Below the pieces are notes generated by a model, which was given only the letters and a program-made list of their open reading frames with translations, ran no database searches and had not been told where the DNA came from. Below are positions 41,739-52,466 of a DNA stretch of 64,000 nt, one piece after another (positions within the stretch are counted from its first letter, which is position 1; each line of letters begins with the position of its first letter). Source of the DNA: Reyranella aquatilis (GTDB lineage Bacteria; Pseudomonadota; Alphaproteobacteria; Reyranellales; Reyranellaceae); assembly GCF_020880995.1 (NCBI RefSeq), contig NZ_JAJISD010000012.1, forward strand, positions 1 through 64,000, read 5' to 3'. The translations under genes and the position numbers were made by a program.

Positions 41739-42641
41739 CTAGAAGGACTTGGCGATGCCGAGGATCACGCGGCTGGCGCAGTTCTGGGTGCCGAGACAGT
41801 CTTGAACGCTGAGGTTGGTGCCCGTGTAGACCGCCGAGACGTCGAAGCCGTAGACGGACATGACGACGCCGAGCTGCCAGTCCCAGTAATTGTCGTTGGG
41901 GATGCCGTAGTTGATGTTCCGCTCGACATACTGGTTTCCGATCGTGCCGAAGGCCTTGAAGGCCACGTTGTCGTTCACGTGGATGAAGGACAGCGGCACG
42001 GTGACGGAGGCCCACTTGTACCAGGCGTTGCCGGAGTTCGCGAAGAAGTTGGGGCTGTAGCGGACGGCGGCGCTGACCTGGGCGACGCCGAAGTCATAGC
42101 CGGCGACGAGGCCGAACTCGTTGAAGTCGTAGAACAGGCTCGAGGGAGCGCTCAGGTAGTTGTAGCGGATGTAGCCCAGGTCGAAGGTGAGCTTGTCGTC
42201 CATCAGCTTGAGCTTGAGGCCGGCGAGCAGGTCGATCTCGGCGGTGGTGCCGGTGCCGGGGAAGTTCACGTTGGAACCCCAGGCCCCGACATAGGCGGTC
42301 AGGGGGACCTTTTCGCTGACGGGGGCGGTTTCGTAGCCGAAGGCCGCCTGGATCGCGACCTGGCGCTGCGTCTGGGAAATACCGCGATAGGAATAGTCGT
42401 TGAGGACGGCGAAGCCGGCCGTGAAGTTGCCGCCCCACGGGGCTTTCCAGGTCTCCTTCTCCGGAGGAGCCGAGGTCGCCGGATCGGGCGTACCCTGAGC
42501 AACCTGCTGTTCGGACTTGGCCGGCGCGGTGGGCGTGACTTCCACGGTCTGCGGATTCGGCGTGCCCTGTGCATGGGCCGCACTCGCTGCACACATTGTG
42601 ATCAGCGCAGTAGCCAGAACAGCGGATTTTTTAAGCAACAT
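41739..42641 (-). CDS. TorF-family putative porin
   Basis: The 300-residue product from ATG 42641 has a signal peptide ending at AHAQ. A Pro/Thr-rich linker (about 25-65) and an outer-membrane beta-barrel follow, with alternating aromatic strands (NFTAGFAVLNDYSYRGISQT) and a terminal Phe, as in TIGR02001 (TorF/Gcw_chp) proteins. A Cys pair near the C-terminus (DCLGTQNCAS) may form a disulfide. A near-perfect sigma-54 promoter upstream points at it. This implies nitrogen-controlled expression together with glnK-amtB and suggests uptake of a nitrogen source. Confidence 0.85.
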   Translation of the reverse strand: MLLKKSAVLATALITMCAASAAHAQGTPNPQTVEVTPTAPAKSEQQVAQGTPDPATSAPPEKETWKAPWGGNFTAGFAVLNDYSYRGISQTQRQVAIQAAFGYETAPVSEKVPLTAYVGAWGSNVNFPGTGTTAEIDLLAGLKLKLMDDKLTFDLGYIRYNYLSAPSSLFYDFNEFGLVAGYDFGVAQVSAAVRYSPNFFANSGNAWYKWASVTVPLSFIHVNDNVAFKAFGTIGNQYVERNINYGIPNDNYWDWQLGVVMSVYGFDVSAVYTGTNLSVQDCLGTQNCASRVILGIAKSF

Positions 42642-42682
42642 GACCACCCCAAAGACTTATGACTTGTTTCCGCCCCAATTGC

Positions 42683-42698
42683 TGCAAGCCGCGTGCCA
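42683..42698 (-). promoter_or_regulatory. Sigma-54 promoter directed at torF
   Basis: On the minus strand TGGCACG-CGGC-TTGCA matches the -24/-12 consensus TGGCACG-N4-TTGCW at every fixed base. It lies 42 bp upstream of the torF ATG. It is back-to-back with the glnK promoter, 28 bp between their outer edges. Confidence 0.85.
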
Positions 42699-42726
42699 AT
42701 CGCGAGCCGCTATTTCACAGCGCGTT

Positions 42727-42742
42727 TGGCACGGCGCTTGCT
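42727..42742 (+). promoter_or_regulatory. Sigma-54 promoter directed at glnK
   Basis: TGGCACG-GCGC-TTGCT matches the -24/-12 consensus perfectly and lies 55 bp before the glnK ATG. The family is usually activated by phosphorylated NtrC when nitrogen is short. No clear NtrC palindrome was found by eye in the intergenic region. Confidence 0.9.
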
Positions 42743-42797
42743 CGCGAGGAATTGAACTTTGGGGGCGGGCGTGCCGCCCGGTGGAGGACAGGCGCAA

Positions 42798-43136
42798 ATG
42801 AAAATGATCGTGGCAATCTTCAAGCCCTTCAAGCTGGACGAGGTCAGGGACGCCCTGACGTCGCTCGGCATCCAGGGGCTGACCGTCAGTGAAGTGAAGG
42901 GCTTCGGCCGCCAGAAGGGCCAGACCGAAATCTACCGCGGCGCCGAATACGCCGTGAGTTTCCTGCCGAAGGTGAAGATCGAGGTCGTCATCGACGACAG
43001 CATGGTCGAGCGAGCCGTCGAGACCATCCGCAAGGCGGCGGGCACCGGCAAGATCGGCGACGGCAAGGTCTTCGTCCTGCCGGTCGAGCAGGCAATCCGC
43101 ATCCGCACCGGCGAGTCCGGCGCCGAAGCGCTCTGA
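42798..43136 (+). CDS. glnK: Nitrogen regulatory PII protein, first copy
   Basis: The 112-residue PII protein carries the T-loop with uridylylation target Tyr51 (QTEIYRGAEY), the B-loop around TGKIGDGKVFV and the C-terminal RIRTGESGAEAL. PII trimers sense 2-oxoglutarate and ATP/ADP and plug the AmtB channel. It lies behind a sigma-54 promoter and 37 bp upstream of the first amtB gene. Confidence 0.95.
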   Translation: MKMIVAIFKPFKLDEVRDALTSLGIQGLTVSEVKGFGRQKGQTEIYRGAEYAVSFLPKVKIEVVIDDSMVERAVETIRKAAGTGKIGDGKVFVLPVEQAIRIRTGESGAEAL

Positions 43137-43173
43137 TCCTAGGCAACGCACTCAACTCAAGAACCAGGGGACC

Positions 43174-44520
<1,347 letters not shown>

Positions 44521-44599
44521 GATCGTCTTCCCTCGAGATCGGGAACCCCTCTCCTCCTGGTTCCCTCTCATCCGCCGCTCCGTGTCGCGGCGGACCCTC

Positions 44600-44631
44600 G
44601 GGCCCGGCGAGTTTCTCGCCGGGCCCTTTTT
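44600..44631 (+). terminator. Strong rho-independent terminator after the first amtB
   Basis: GGGCCCGGCGAG and CTCGCCGGGCCC form a perfect 12-bp stem around TTT, followed by TTTTT. It separates the first glnK-amtB unit from the second. Confidence 0.95.
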
Positions 44632-44708
44632 CTGTCCGGCGTTTGACGACGCGAACGGCAGACGCCAGTCTGTCGACCAATGCCGAAGACGGCCGGAGGG
44701 GAAATCGC

Positions 44709-45047
44709 ATGAAGCTCGTGTCCGCCATCATCAAGCCGTTCAAGCTCGACGAGGTGCGCGACGCGCTGACCGGCGTCGGCGTGTCGGGGCTGACGGTGAG
44801 CGAGGTCAAGGGTTTCGGCCGCCAGAAGGGCCAGACCGAGATCTATCGCGGCGCCGAATACCTCGTGAGCTTCCTGCCCAAGGTGAAGATCGAGATCGTG
44901 GTCGACGACAACCAGGTCGAGCGCGCCGTGGAGGCGATCCAGAAGGCCGCTCACACCGGCAAGATCGGCGACGGCAAGATCTTCGTCACCGCGGTGGAGC
45001 AGGCCGTGCGCATCCGCACCGGCGAATCGGGCTCCAACGCACTCTAG
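44709..45047 (+). CDS. glnK: Nitrogen regulatory PII protein, second copy
   Basis: This 112-residue PII protein keeps Tyr51 and the loops of the first copy but differs in several surface positions (for example LVSAIIKPF, VVDDNQVERA, FVTAVEQAV). It follows a strong terminator and lies 68 bp before the second amtB gene. No sigma-54 motif was found in 44632-44708, so its control may differ from copy one. Whether it should be called GlnB or GlnK is unsettled. Confidence 0.93.
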   Translation: MKLVSAIIKPFKLDEVRDALTGVGVSGLTVSEVKGFGRQKGQTEIYRGAEYLVSFLPKVKIEIVVDDNQVERAVEAIQKAAHTGKIGDGKIFVTAVEQAVRIRTGESGSNAL

Positions 45048-45065
45048 CCATCGACTTTTTCGAAG

Positions 45066-45104
45066 AACGACAAGACCAAGACGACAAGCAAGCAAGACAA
45101 GACA
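45066..45104 (+). repeat. Purine-rich ACAAG-type repeat before the second amtB
   Basis: Between the second glnK and amtB genes a purine-rich stretch repeats GACAAG, ACCAAG and GCAAG about seven times without strict phasing. It contains no gene and has one strand almost free of T. It ends just before the GGGGGAAG ribosome-binding site of amtB. Confidence 0.6.
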
Positions 45105-45115
45105 CGGGGGAAGAA

Positions 45116-46432
45116 ATGATCAGGACGGTCCTGCGCTTCGGCGCGCTTTTGGCGTGCCCGATGACGTTCGCCCCGGCGGCCTGGGCCGCCGACAAGCCGC
45201 AGATCGATACCGGCGACACGGCGTGGCTGCTGATGGCCACGGTCCTCGTCCTGATGATGAACATTCCGGGCCTCGCGCTCTTCTATGCCGGCATGGTGCG
45301 GAAGAAGAACGTGCTGGCGACCTCGGTGCAGGCTTTCGCCGTGGCGGCGCTGGTCACCGTGCTGTGGTTCGCGGTTGGCTACTCGCTGGCCTTCACCGAC
45401 GGCGGCGCACTCAATGGCTGGATCGGCTCGCTGTCGCGCGCCTTCGGCAAGGGGCTCCTCGGAAGCACCCACGAGCTCGCCAAGACCGTGCCGGAGAACG
45501 TGTTCCTGATGTACCAGGCCACCTTCGCCGTCATCACGCCGGCAATCATCGCGGGCGCCTTCGCCGAGCGCATGAAATTCTCGGCGATGATGTGGTTCAT
45601 GGGCCTGTGGCTGCTGCTCGTCTATGTCCCGGTGGCCCACTGGGTCTGGGGCGGCGGCTTCCTGGGGGCGGCCGGCGTGCTCGATTTCGCCGGCGGCCTC
45701 GTCGTCCACCTCAATGCCGGTATCGCGGCACTCGTCTGCTGCGTGGTGATCGGCAAGCGGCACGGCTACGGCCAGGAATACATGGCGCCGCACAATCTGG
45801 TGCTCACCCTGATCGGCACGTCGCTGCTCTGGGTCGGCTGGTTCGGCTTCAACGCCGGCTCGGCGCTGGCCTCGGGCGAACTGGCCGGCAGCGCGATGCT
45901 GAACACCCACATCGCCGCCTCCGTCGCCGCCCTCGTCTGGATGGTCATAGAATGGGCAGCCCGCGGCAAGCCGTCGGTCCTCGGCATCCTGACCGGTGCG
46001 GTCGCCGGACTCGGCATGATCACGCCGGCGGCCGGCTATGTCGAACCCTGGGCCGCGATGGTGATCGGCGTGATCGCCGGCGCGGTCTGCTACTGGGCCT
46101 CGATCGTGCTGAAGAACAAGCTGGGCTACGACGATTCGCTCGATGCGTTCGGCGTGCACGGCGTCGGCGGCATCCTGGGCTCGATCCTGGTCGGCGTCTT
46201 CGCCACCCGGGCGATCAACGACGTGGCCAAGGGGCAGCCGGTCGGGCTGGTCGACGGCCATGCCGGCCAGATCCTGACCCAGCTGTACGGCGTGGTCGTC
46301 ATCGGCGCCTTCTGCGCCGTCGTGACCTGGATCATTCTCAAGATCCTGGATGCCGCCATCGGGCTCCGGGTCACCCAGGACGAGGAGGTCGAGGGCCTCG
46401 ACACCGCGCTGCACGGCGAACGCGTCCAGTAA
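45116..46432 (+). CDS. amtB: Ammonium transporter, second copy
   Basis: The 438-residue protein has a signal peptide ending near AWA, 11 helices, twin histidines His175 (VAHWVWGGG) and His348 (FGVHGVGG), and the GlnK-docking tail DEEVEGLD. It lacks the Ala/Pro-rich N-terminus of copy one. GGGGGAAG precedes ATG 45116. The pair with its own glnK looks like an old tandem duplication, now well diverged. Confidence 0.94.
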   Translation: MIRTVLRFGALLACPMTFAPAAWAADKPQIDTGDTAWLLMATVLVLMMNIPGLALFYAGMVRKKNVLATSVQAFAVAALVTVLWFAVGYSLAFTDGGALNGWIGSLSRAFGKGLLGSTHELAKTVPENVFLMYQATFAVITPAIIAGAFAERMKFSAMMWFMGLWLLLVYVPVAHWVWGGGFLGAAGVLDFAGGLVVHLNAGIAALVCCVVIGKRHGYGQEYMAPHNLVLTLIGTSLLWVGWFGFNAGSALASGELAGSAMLNTHIAASVAALVWMVIEWAARGKPSVLGILTGAVAGLGMITPAAGYVEPWAAMVIGVIAGAVCYWASIVLKNKLGYDDSLDAFGVHGVGGILGSILVGVFATRAINDVAKGQPVGLVDGHAGQILTQLYGVVVIGAFCAVVTWIILKILDAAIGLRVTQDEEVEGLDTALHGERVQ

Positions 46433-46468
46433 CGCCGCGGCGGCCCTCTAGCGCTAGTGGCTGGGACG

Positions 46469-46497
46469 GGAAGGGACATCAACCCCTTCCTTTGTCT
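46469..46497 (+). terminator. Rho-independent terminator after the second amtB
   Basis: GGAAGGG and CCCTTCC pair around an eight-base loop, followed by TTTGTCT. Further on (46500-46560) an AT-rich segment with a CCATA-GAA-TATGG palindrome (46541-46553) may hold the promoter of the aminotransferase gene. Confidence 0.7.
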
Positions 46498-46623
46498 CAA
46501 GAAACAAGCCTATTCCATTGTTGTGATTGGCAAATTTGTTCCATAGAATATGGCGATAGGCTGGCCGTGTTGGGTCGGCACCGTTGCTTTATTGGGGCCG
46601 GTTTTGGCCCATTGGATACGAGA

Positions 46624-47829
46624 ATGTTCAATCCGCGCCTGACCGAGACGCTGACCGACTTCCCATTCGCGCGGCTGAACTCGCTCATTGCCCCGATCAC
46701 CCCGCCTTCGCACCTGTCGATGATCAACATGTCGGTCGGCGAGCCGCAGGGCGCGATGCCGGCCTTCGCGCGCCAGATCGTGATCGACGAGGTCGATGGC
46801 TGGAACCGCTATCCGCCGAACCAGGGCCTGCCGGACCTCAATCTCGCGATCTGCGAATGGCTGACGCGGCGCTACAAGCTGCCCCAGGGCCTGCTCGATC
46901 CGAACGTGCACGTCCATCCGACGGCGGGCAGCAAGGAAGGCGTCTACATCATCTCGACGGTGGCGACGCCGCAGGAGAAGGGCGGAGCCAAGCCGATCGT
47001 CGCGCTGCCCAACCCGTTCTACCAGGCCTATCTCGGCGGCGCGGTCCTGTCGGGCGGCGAGCCGCTGCTGGTCAACGCCGAGGCCTCGAACGGCTTCCTG
47101 CCGGACTATGAGAGTCTCGACGAGGCGACCTGGCGGCGGATGTCGGTCGTCTATCTCTGCTCACCGGCCAATCCGCAGGGCGCGATCGCCGGCAAGGACT
47201 ATCTCAAGAACCTGCTGCGTCTCTGCCGCAAGTACGACACCGTGCTGGCGGTCGACGAGTGCTACGCCGAGATCTACACCGGCGCACCGCCGCCGGGTGC
47301 CCTCGAAGCGGCGCTCGAGATCGACGAGACCGGCGGAAAGGATCCGTTCCGCAATCTCGCGGTCTTCCATTCGCTGTCGAAGCGTTCGAACGCGGCGGGC
47401 CTGCGTTCGGGCTTCATGGCCGGCGATCCCAAGCTCGTGGCGATGGTGTTGCGCTGGCGCAGCTATGGCGGCCCGCAGATCCCCTTCGCCGTCCAGAAGG
47501 CGTCGGCCGCGCTGTGGCGCGAGGAGACGCATCCGGTCCAGACTCGCGACTGGTACCAGCGGAATTTCCGCGTCGCCGAGCAGATCCTGCACAACCGATT
47601 CGCCTACTACACGCCGGGCGGCGGCTTCTTCCTGTGGCTCGACGTCGGCGACGGCGAGGAGGCCACGCGCAAGCTGTGGGGCGAGGCGCACGTGAAGGTG
47701 CTGCCCGGCGCCTATGCCTGCCGCGAGACCAACGGCATCAACACCTCGCACCGCTACATCCGCGTGGCGCTGGTGCACGACGAGAAGACCACGCGCGAGG
47801 GGCTGCAGCGCCTCGCGGCTGTCCTGTAG
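46624..47829 (+). CDS. Class I/II PLP-dependent aminotransferase, DapC-like
   Basis: The 401-residue protein has the fold-type I features GEPQG, NRYPPNQGLPDLN, the NPQGAIAG-type Asn, VDECYAEIY and the Schiff-base Lys in SLSKRSNAAGLRSG. A late Arg in HRYIRVAL would bind the substrate carboxylate. It resembles N-succinyldiaminopimelate aminotransferases (DapC) of lysine and wall synthesis, but aspartate-type activity cannot be excluded. ftsK follows after 15 bp, so both may share a transcript. Confidence 0.82.
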   Translation: MFNPRLTETLTDFPFARLNSLIAPITPPSHLSMINMSVGEPQGAMPAFARQIVIDEVDGWNRYPPNQGLPDLNLAICEWLTRRYKLPQGLLDPNVHVHPTAGSKEGVYIISTVATPQEKGGAKPIVALPNPFYQAYLGGAVLSGGEPLLVNAEASNGFLPDYESLDEATWRRMSVVYLCSPANPQGAIAGKDYLKNLLRLCRKYDTVLAVDECYAEIYTGAPPPGALEAALEIDETGGKDPFRNLAVFHSLSKRSNAAGLRSGFMAGDPKLVAMVLRWRSYGGPQIPFAVQKASAALWREETHPVQTRDWYQRNFRVAEQILHNRFAYYTPGGGFFLWLDVGDGEEATRKLWGEAHVKVLPGAYACRETNGINTSHRYIRVALVHDEKTTREGLQRLAAVL

Positions 47830-47844
47830 GGAGCGTCACCGCGC

Positions 47845-50715
47845 ATGGCCATGCTGAGCGTCTCGTCAGCGTTGCAGCCCCGGACTTCCATTCTGCCGGA
47901 AGGGGGACGCGACTTCCTGCGCCGCCGCATGATGGAGATCGTGGGCGTCGCGACGGCGGGCTTCGGCCTGATGCTGATGATGGCGCTGTTCACCTACAGC
48001 CCGGGTGATCCCTCGCTCAACCACGCCACGGCACGCGCGCCCAACAATCTGCTGGGGCTTCCGGGCGCCTACATCTCGGACCTGCTGCTCCAGACCTTCG
48101 GTCTTGCAATCATCCTCGCGCCGGTCGCCTTCATCACCTGGGGCGTGCGCATGGTGCGTACCCATCATCTCGGCTTCTTCGGGCTGCGGCTCTCGCTGCT
48201 GCTGCTGGCGCTGCTGATGATGAGCGTGGCCTGCGTCGGCCTGGGCGACGTCGGTGGCGCCGCCACCCACGCCGGTCCGGGGGGACTGGTGGGGCTGGCG
48301 CTGGTCGGCCGCTTTCGCGAGCTGGTGCTGACCCATTCGAGCGGCGGCGCGCTCACGCTGATCGAGCCGGTATGCGCCGCCCTTGCCTTCATCGCGATGG
48401 CCCCGGCGCTGGGCATGAATCGCACCGACCTGCCGCTGATCTTCCGCATCCTGCGCGCGCCGTTCCTGTGGACGGTGTGGGGGGCGCGGGCGGCCGTCGG
48501 CCTGTGGCGCGGCAAGCCGCAGAACCTCGAGGAAGAGAGCGAGCCGCCGGCGCCCCATATCGGCTACGCCGAAATCCCGGGGGAGATCGACGCCAGCCAG
48601 TACGATCCGGCCCGCTTCGAGAACCGCTACGAGCAGATTCCCGAGGAAGGCACGGCCATGCCGGCGCGCGACTCGCTGATGGTCGACGCGCCCTACGCGC
48701 CGATCGAGCGGCCGGCCGACGACATCCCGGCGGCGCCCGAAGGCGCGAGGCTGCATTCGCCGGTGCTGGACGAAGCCGCGCCGGCGCGCACGCTGGAGCG
48801 AGGTTTCCTCAGCCGCCTCACCGGCGGCCTGCGCATTGAGCCTTTCATGCGGCGCTCCGCGCCGGCGTCCGCCGCCAATGCGGAACGCATCGAACCGGGC
48901 TTCGGCGGCCCCGAAGTCGCAGCCGCACCCCCGCAATATCGCCAGCCGCTCGCCGAGGAGGAATTCGAGGCGCCGCCGCGTGCCGCCGCGCCGCCCCCAC
49001 CACCGCTGCCGGACGAGGCCGTGATCGACGAGCAGGTCGACGAGAACCCGTTCACACCCGACAGCGCCCTCGATCTCGAGCAGCCCGTGGCTGCCGCGGC
49101 CCAGCCGGCCGTGAAGATCGTCCCGCGCAAGGCCGCGGTGGCGCAGGGCAAGCGGGCCGCCAAGGCCGGCCAGCGCGAACTCGATCTCGGGGTCGGGGAA
49201 TACAAGCTGCCGCCGCTCGACATCCTGTCGCTGCCTTCGCGCGTGAACGCGCAGCCCAAGATCGACGAGGAAGCGCTGGAGCAGAACGCGCGCCTGCTCG
49301 AGACGGTGCTCGACGACTTCGGCGTGAAGGGACAGATCGTGAAGGTGCGGCCGGGGCCGGTCGTGACGCTCTACGAACTCGAGCCGGCGCCGGGCACCAA
49401 GTCGAGCCGGGTCATCGGTCTTGCCGACGACATCGCCCGGTCGATGAGCGCGGTGTCGGCGCGCGTCGCCACGGTGCCGGGCCGCAACGTCATCGGCATC
49501 GAGCTGCCGAACGCCAAGCGCGAGACGGTGTTCCTGCGCGAACTGCTGTCGACGAAACACTACGAGGACGGCCGTCTCGGCCTGCCGCTGGCGCTGGGCA
49601 AGGACATCGGCGGCGACCCGGTGATCGCCGACCTTGCCCGCATGCCCCACCTGCTGATCGGCGGCACCACCGGCTCGGGCAAGTCGGTCGCGGTCAACAC
49701 CATGATCCTGTCGCTGCTCTACCGGCTGCCGCCGGACAAGTGCCGCTTCATCATGATCGACCCTAAGATGCTGGAGCTCAGCGTCTACCAGGACATCCCG
49801 CATCTGCTGACGCCCGTCGTCACGGAGCCGCGCAAGGCGATCGTGGCCCTGAAGTGGGTGGTGCGCGAGATGGAAGACCGCTACCGCGCCATGAGCGCGG
49901 TCGGGGTGCGCAACATCGCGGGCTACAACGAGAAGCTGGCCGAGACCGCCCGCAAGGGTGGCGTGCTGACCCGCAAGGTCCAGACCGGCATCGACCCCGA
50001 GACGCGCAAGCCCACCTTCGAGGACGAGGAGATCGACCTCCGTCCGCTGCCCTTCATCGTCGTCATTATAGACGAGATGGCCGACCTGATGCTGGTCGCC
50101 GGCAAGGAGATCGAGGCGGCGGTCCAGCGTCTCGCCCAGATGGCCCGTGCCGCCGGCATCCACGTCGTGATGGCCACGCAGCGTCCCTCGGTCGACGTCA
50201 TCACCGGCACCATCAAGGCTAACTTCCCGACCCGCATCTCCTTCCAGGTTACCTCCAAGATCGACAGCCGCACCATCCTGGGCGAGCAGGGCGGCGAGCA
50301 GCTGCTGGGCCAGGGCGACATGCTTTACATGGCCGGCGGCGGCAAGATCGCCCGCGTGCACGGCCCGTTCGTCAGCGACGGCGAGGTCGAGGAAGTGGTT
50401 CGCCACCTGCGCGCCCAGGGCGCGCCCGCCTATATCGACGCGGTGACCGACGATCCCGAGTCCGAGGGCGAGGGTGGCGGCCTCCCGGGCGACGGCGAGG
50501 AGGGCGAGAGCGACCAGCTCTACGACCAGGCCATCGCCCTCGTCGCCCGCGAGCGCAAGTGCAGCACTTCTTTCATCCAGCGCTACCTGCAGATCGGCTA
50601 TAACAGGGCGGCCCGCATCGTCGAACGCATGGAACGCGAGGGCGTCGTCAGCTCCGCCAACCATGTCGGCAAGCGCGAAGTCCTGGCCCGGGACATCGAC
50701 GACCGGGAGCGCTGA
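47845..50715 (+). CDS. ftsK: DNA translocase FtsK
   Basis: FtsK anchors at the division septum and pumps DNA towards dif for chromosome-dimer resolution. The 956-residue protein has four N-terminal helices (about 32-57, 75-105, 110-135, 170-192) and a Pro/Ala-rich acidic linker (about 220-460). The motor domain has Walker A GTTGSGKS near 609-616 and Walker B VVIIDEMADL near 740. A C-terminal winged-helix gamma domain (about 889-956) ends in SSANHVGKREVL, for KOPS binding and XerD activation. It is complete. Confidence 0.96.
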   Translation: MAMLSVSSALQPRTSILPEGGRDFLRRRMMEIVGVATAGFGLMLMMALFTYSPGDPSLNHATARAPNNLLGLPGAYISDLLLQTFGLAIILAPVAFITWGVRMVRTHHLGFFGLRLSLLLLALLMMSVACVGLGDVGGAATHAGPGGLVGLALVGRFRELVLTHSSGGALTLIEPVCAALAFIAMAPALGMNRTDLPLIFRILRAPFLWTVWGARAAVGLWRGKPQNLEEESEPPAPHIGYAEIPGEIDASQYDPARFENRYEQIPEEGTAMPARDSLMVDAPYAPIERPADDIPAAPEGARLHSPVLDEAAPARTLERGFLSRLTGGLRIEPFMRRSAPASAANAERIEPGFGGPEVAAAPPQYRQPLAEEEFEAPPRAAAPPPPPLPDEAVIDEQVDENPFTPDSALDLEQPVAAAAQPAVKIVPRKAAVAQGKRAAKAGQRELDLGVGEYKLPPLDILSLPSRVNAQPKIDEEALEQNARLLETVLDDFGVKGQIVKVRPGPVVTLYELEPAPGTKSSRVIGLADDIARSMSAVSARVATVPGRNVIGIELPNAKRETVFLRELLSTKHYEDGRLGLPLALGKDIGGDPVIADLARMPHLLIGGTTGSGKSVAVNTMILSLLYRLPPDKCRFIMIDPKMLELSVYQDIPHLLTPVVTEPRKAIVALKWVVREMEDRYRAMSAVGVRNIAGYNEKLAETARKGGVLTRKVQTGIDPETRKPTFEDEEIDLRPLPFIVVIIDEMADLMLVAGKEIEAAVQRLAQMARAAGIHVVMATQRPSVDVITGTIKANFPTRISFQVTSKIDSRTILGEQGGEQLLGQGDMLYMAGGGKIARVHGPFVSDGEVEEVVRHLRAQGAPAYIDAVTDDPESEGEGGGLPGDGEEGESDQLYDQAIALVARERKCSTSFIQRYLQIGYNRAARIVERMEREGVVSSANHVGKREVLARDIDDRER

Positions 50716-50744
50716 GGGCCCGCGTAGAGGGCGAACGAGGAACG

Positions 50745-52466
50745 ATGAGCGATCAACCCCCGCCTGGATCCGCCACAAGGCCACCCATCGGGGGTGGTCC
50801 GGTTGCGTCGGCCTCGGTGCGCCACCGTCGACGCATCCCGCTGGTGTGGATCGTCCCCATCCTGACCGCGCTGATCGCCGCCTGGCTCGCGTGGGATACC
50901 TTTTCCAAGCGCGGCCCCACCATCACGGTCGCGTTCGACACGGCCGCCGGCCTGACAGCAGGCCAGTCGCAGCTCAAGTACCGCAACGTCGTCATGGGGA
51001 CGGTGAAATCGATCACGGTCCCGCCCGACCTCTCGAAGGTGCTGGTGACGATCGAGACGGTGAAGGAAGCCGAGCCGCTGCTCACCGACAAGACGATCTT
51101 CTGGGTGGTGAAGCCGCAGCTCTTCGCCGGCAACATTTCCGGCCTCGAAACCATCCTGTCCGGTTCCTACATCGGCATGCGGCCCTCGACCGACAAGGGG
51201 ACGCCGACGCGCAGTTTCGTGGGGCAGGAAGATCCGCCGATCCTGCAGGCTTCGGTCAAGGGCACGACCTTCCGGCTCGACACCAACAGGCTGGGCTCGA
51301 TCAGCCTGGGGGCACCGGTCTTCTTTCGCGACATCGAGGTCGGCACGGTGCTGGGCTGGGACCTGCACGATCTCGCCAGCCGCGTTGCCATCCACGCCTT
51401 CGTGCGGGCGCCATTCGATCGCTACGTCCGCGACGACAGCAATTTCTGGAACGCCTCCGGCCTGTCGGTCTCGCTGGGCTCGAACGGCATCAACATCCAG
51501 ATGGAATCGCTGCGCGCCGTCCTGCTGGGCGGCATCGCCTTCGATACCGCGCACGATTCGACGGCCCCCATCAGCAAGGCCGACCATCGCTTCAAGCTCT
51601 ACGCCAACATCGAGGAGGCCAAGTCGGCCGGCTTCGGCCAGCAGATCAAGCTGATCTCCTACTTCCCCGGCTCTGTCGCCGGCGTCACCGAGGGGGCCGA
51701 TGTCACCTTCCACGGGTTGAAGATCGGCGAGGTCACCCGCGTCGGCCTGGTCTACGATCCCAAGCAGGATCGCGTCGTGGCGCCCATTCACTATCGCGTC
51801 GAGGCCGGTCGCATCAGCAATCTCGCCAAGGCGCAGGGGCTGGAGCCGATCAACATCGCCGAGGAGATGATCCACCGCGGGCTGCGGGCCACGCTGCAGG
51901 CGCCGAGCCTGATCAGCAACTCCAAGATCATCTCGCTGCAGGTGGTGCCCGACGCCGCCCGCGGAGAACTCGAGAAGGTCGGGGACCACTATCTCATTCC
52001 GGCGGCCGAGATCGGTGGTTTCGACAGCATCACCGCCTCTGCCAGCGAATTGCTGAGCAAGATCAACCGCATCGACTTCGACAAGATCGGCAACAGCCTG
52101 CTCGGCGCCGCCACCGGCATCGAGCAGACCGTCAACGGGCCGCAGGTCAAGGCGACGCTGGCCGCGCTCGAGAAGGCGATGCTCGACGTGCAGGACATCG
52201 CCCGCAAGCTCGACGTCGAGGGCACGCCGGCGCTGAAGCGGCTGCCCGACATCGCGCTGCAGCTCCAGGAGGCCGTGACCAAGGCCAACCGGCTGATCGG
52301 CTCGGTGGACAAGGGCTATGGCGACACGTCGAAGTTCCATCGCGACCTCGATCGCCTGCTGCCGCAGGTCACGGACGCAGCGCGCTCGATCCGTGCGCTG
52401 GCCGATCTTCTGTCGCGTCACCCAGAGGCCCTGATCAAGGGCCGCACCAACACGGGCAAGGAATGA
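50745..52466 (+). CDS. pqiB: Intermembrane-transport protein PqiB (MCE domains)
   Basis: The 573-residue protein has one N-terminal membrane helix (about 30-50) and three MCE domains (about 55-145, 170-235, 300-400), then helical segments that form a needle-like tube bridging inner and outer membranes for lipid transport. Length is close to E. coli PqiB (546). The stop overlaps the pqiC start (ATGA). Confidence 0.92.
   Translation: MSDQPPPGSATRPPIGGGPVASASVRHRRRIPLVWIVPILTALIAAWLAWDTFSKRGPTITVAFDTAAGLTAGQSQLKYRNVVMGTVKSITVPPDLSKVLVTIETVKEAEPLLTDKTIFWVVKPQLFAGNISGLETILSGSYIGMRPSTDKGTPTRSFVGQEDPPILQASVKGTTFRLDTNRLGSISLGAPVFFRDIEVGTVLGWDLHDLASRVAIHAFVRAPFDRYVRDDSNFWNASGLSVSLGSNGINIQMESLRAVLLGGIAFDTAHDSTAPISKADHRFKLYANIEEAKSAGFGQQIKLISYFPGSVAGVTEGADVTFHGLKIGEVTRVGLVYDPKQDRVVAPIHYRVEAGRISNLAKAQGLEPINIAEEMIHRGLRATLQAPSLISNSKIISLQVVPDAARGELEKVGDHYLIPAAEIGGFDSITASASELLSKINRIDFDKIGNSLLGAATGIEQTVNGPQVKATLAALEKAMLDVQDIARKLDVEGTPALKRLPDIALQLQEAVTKANRLIGSVDKGYGDTSKFHRDLDRLLPQVTDAARSIRALADLLSRHPEALIKGRTNTGKE

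Noticed and set aside
44632..44708. Sigma-54 promoter before the second glnK
   Set aside because: No TGGC-N8-TGC-type element could be found on the + strand in this interval.
47866..50784. A 972-codon antisense frame opposite ftsK
   Set aside because: It mirrors the codon pattern of ftsK, has no ribosome-binding site or recognisable domain, and is a GC-bias shadow.
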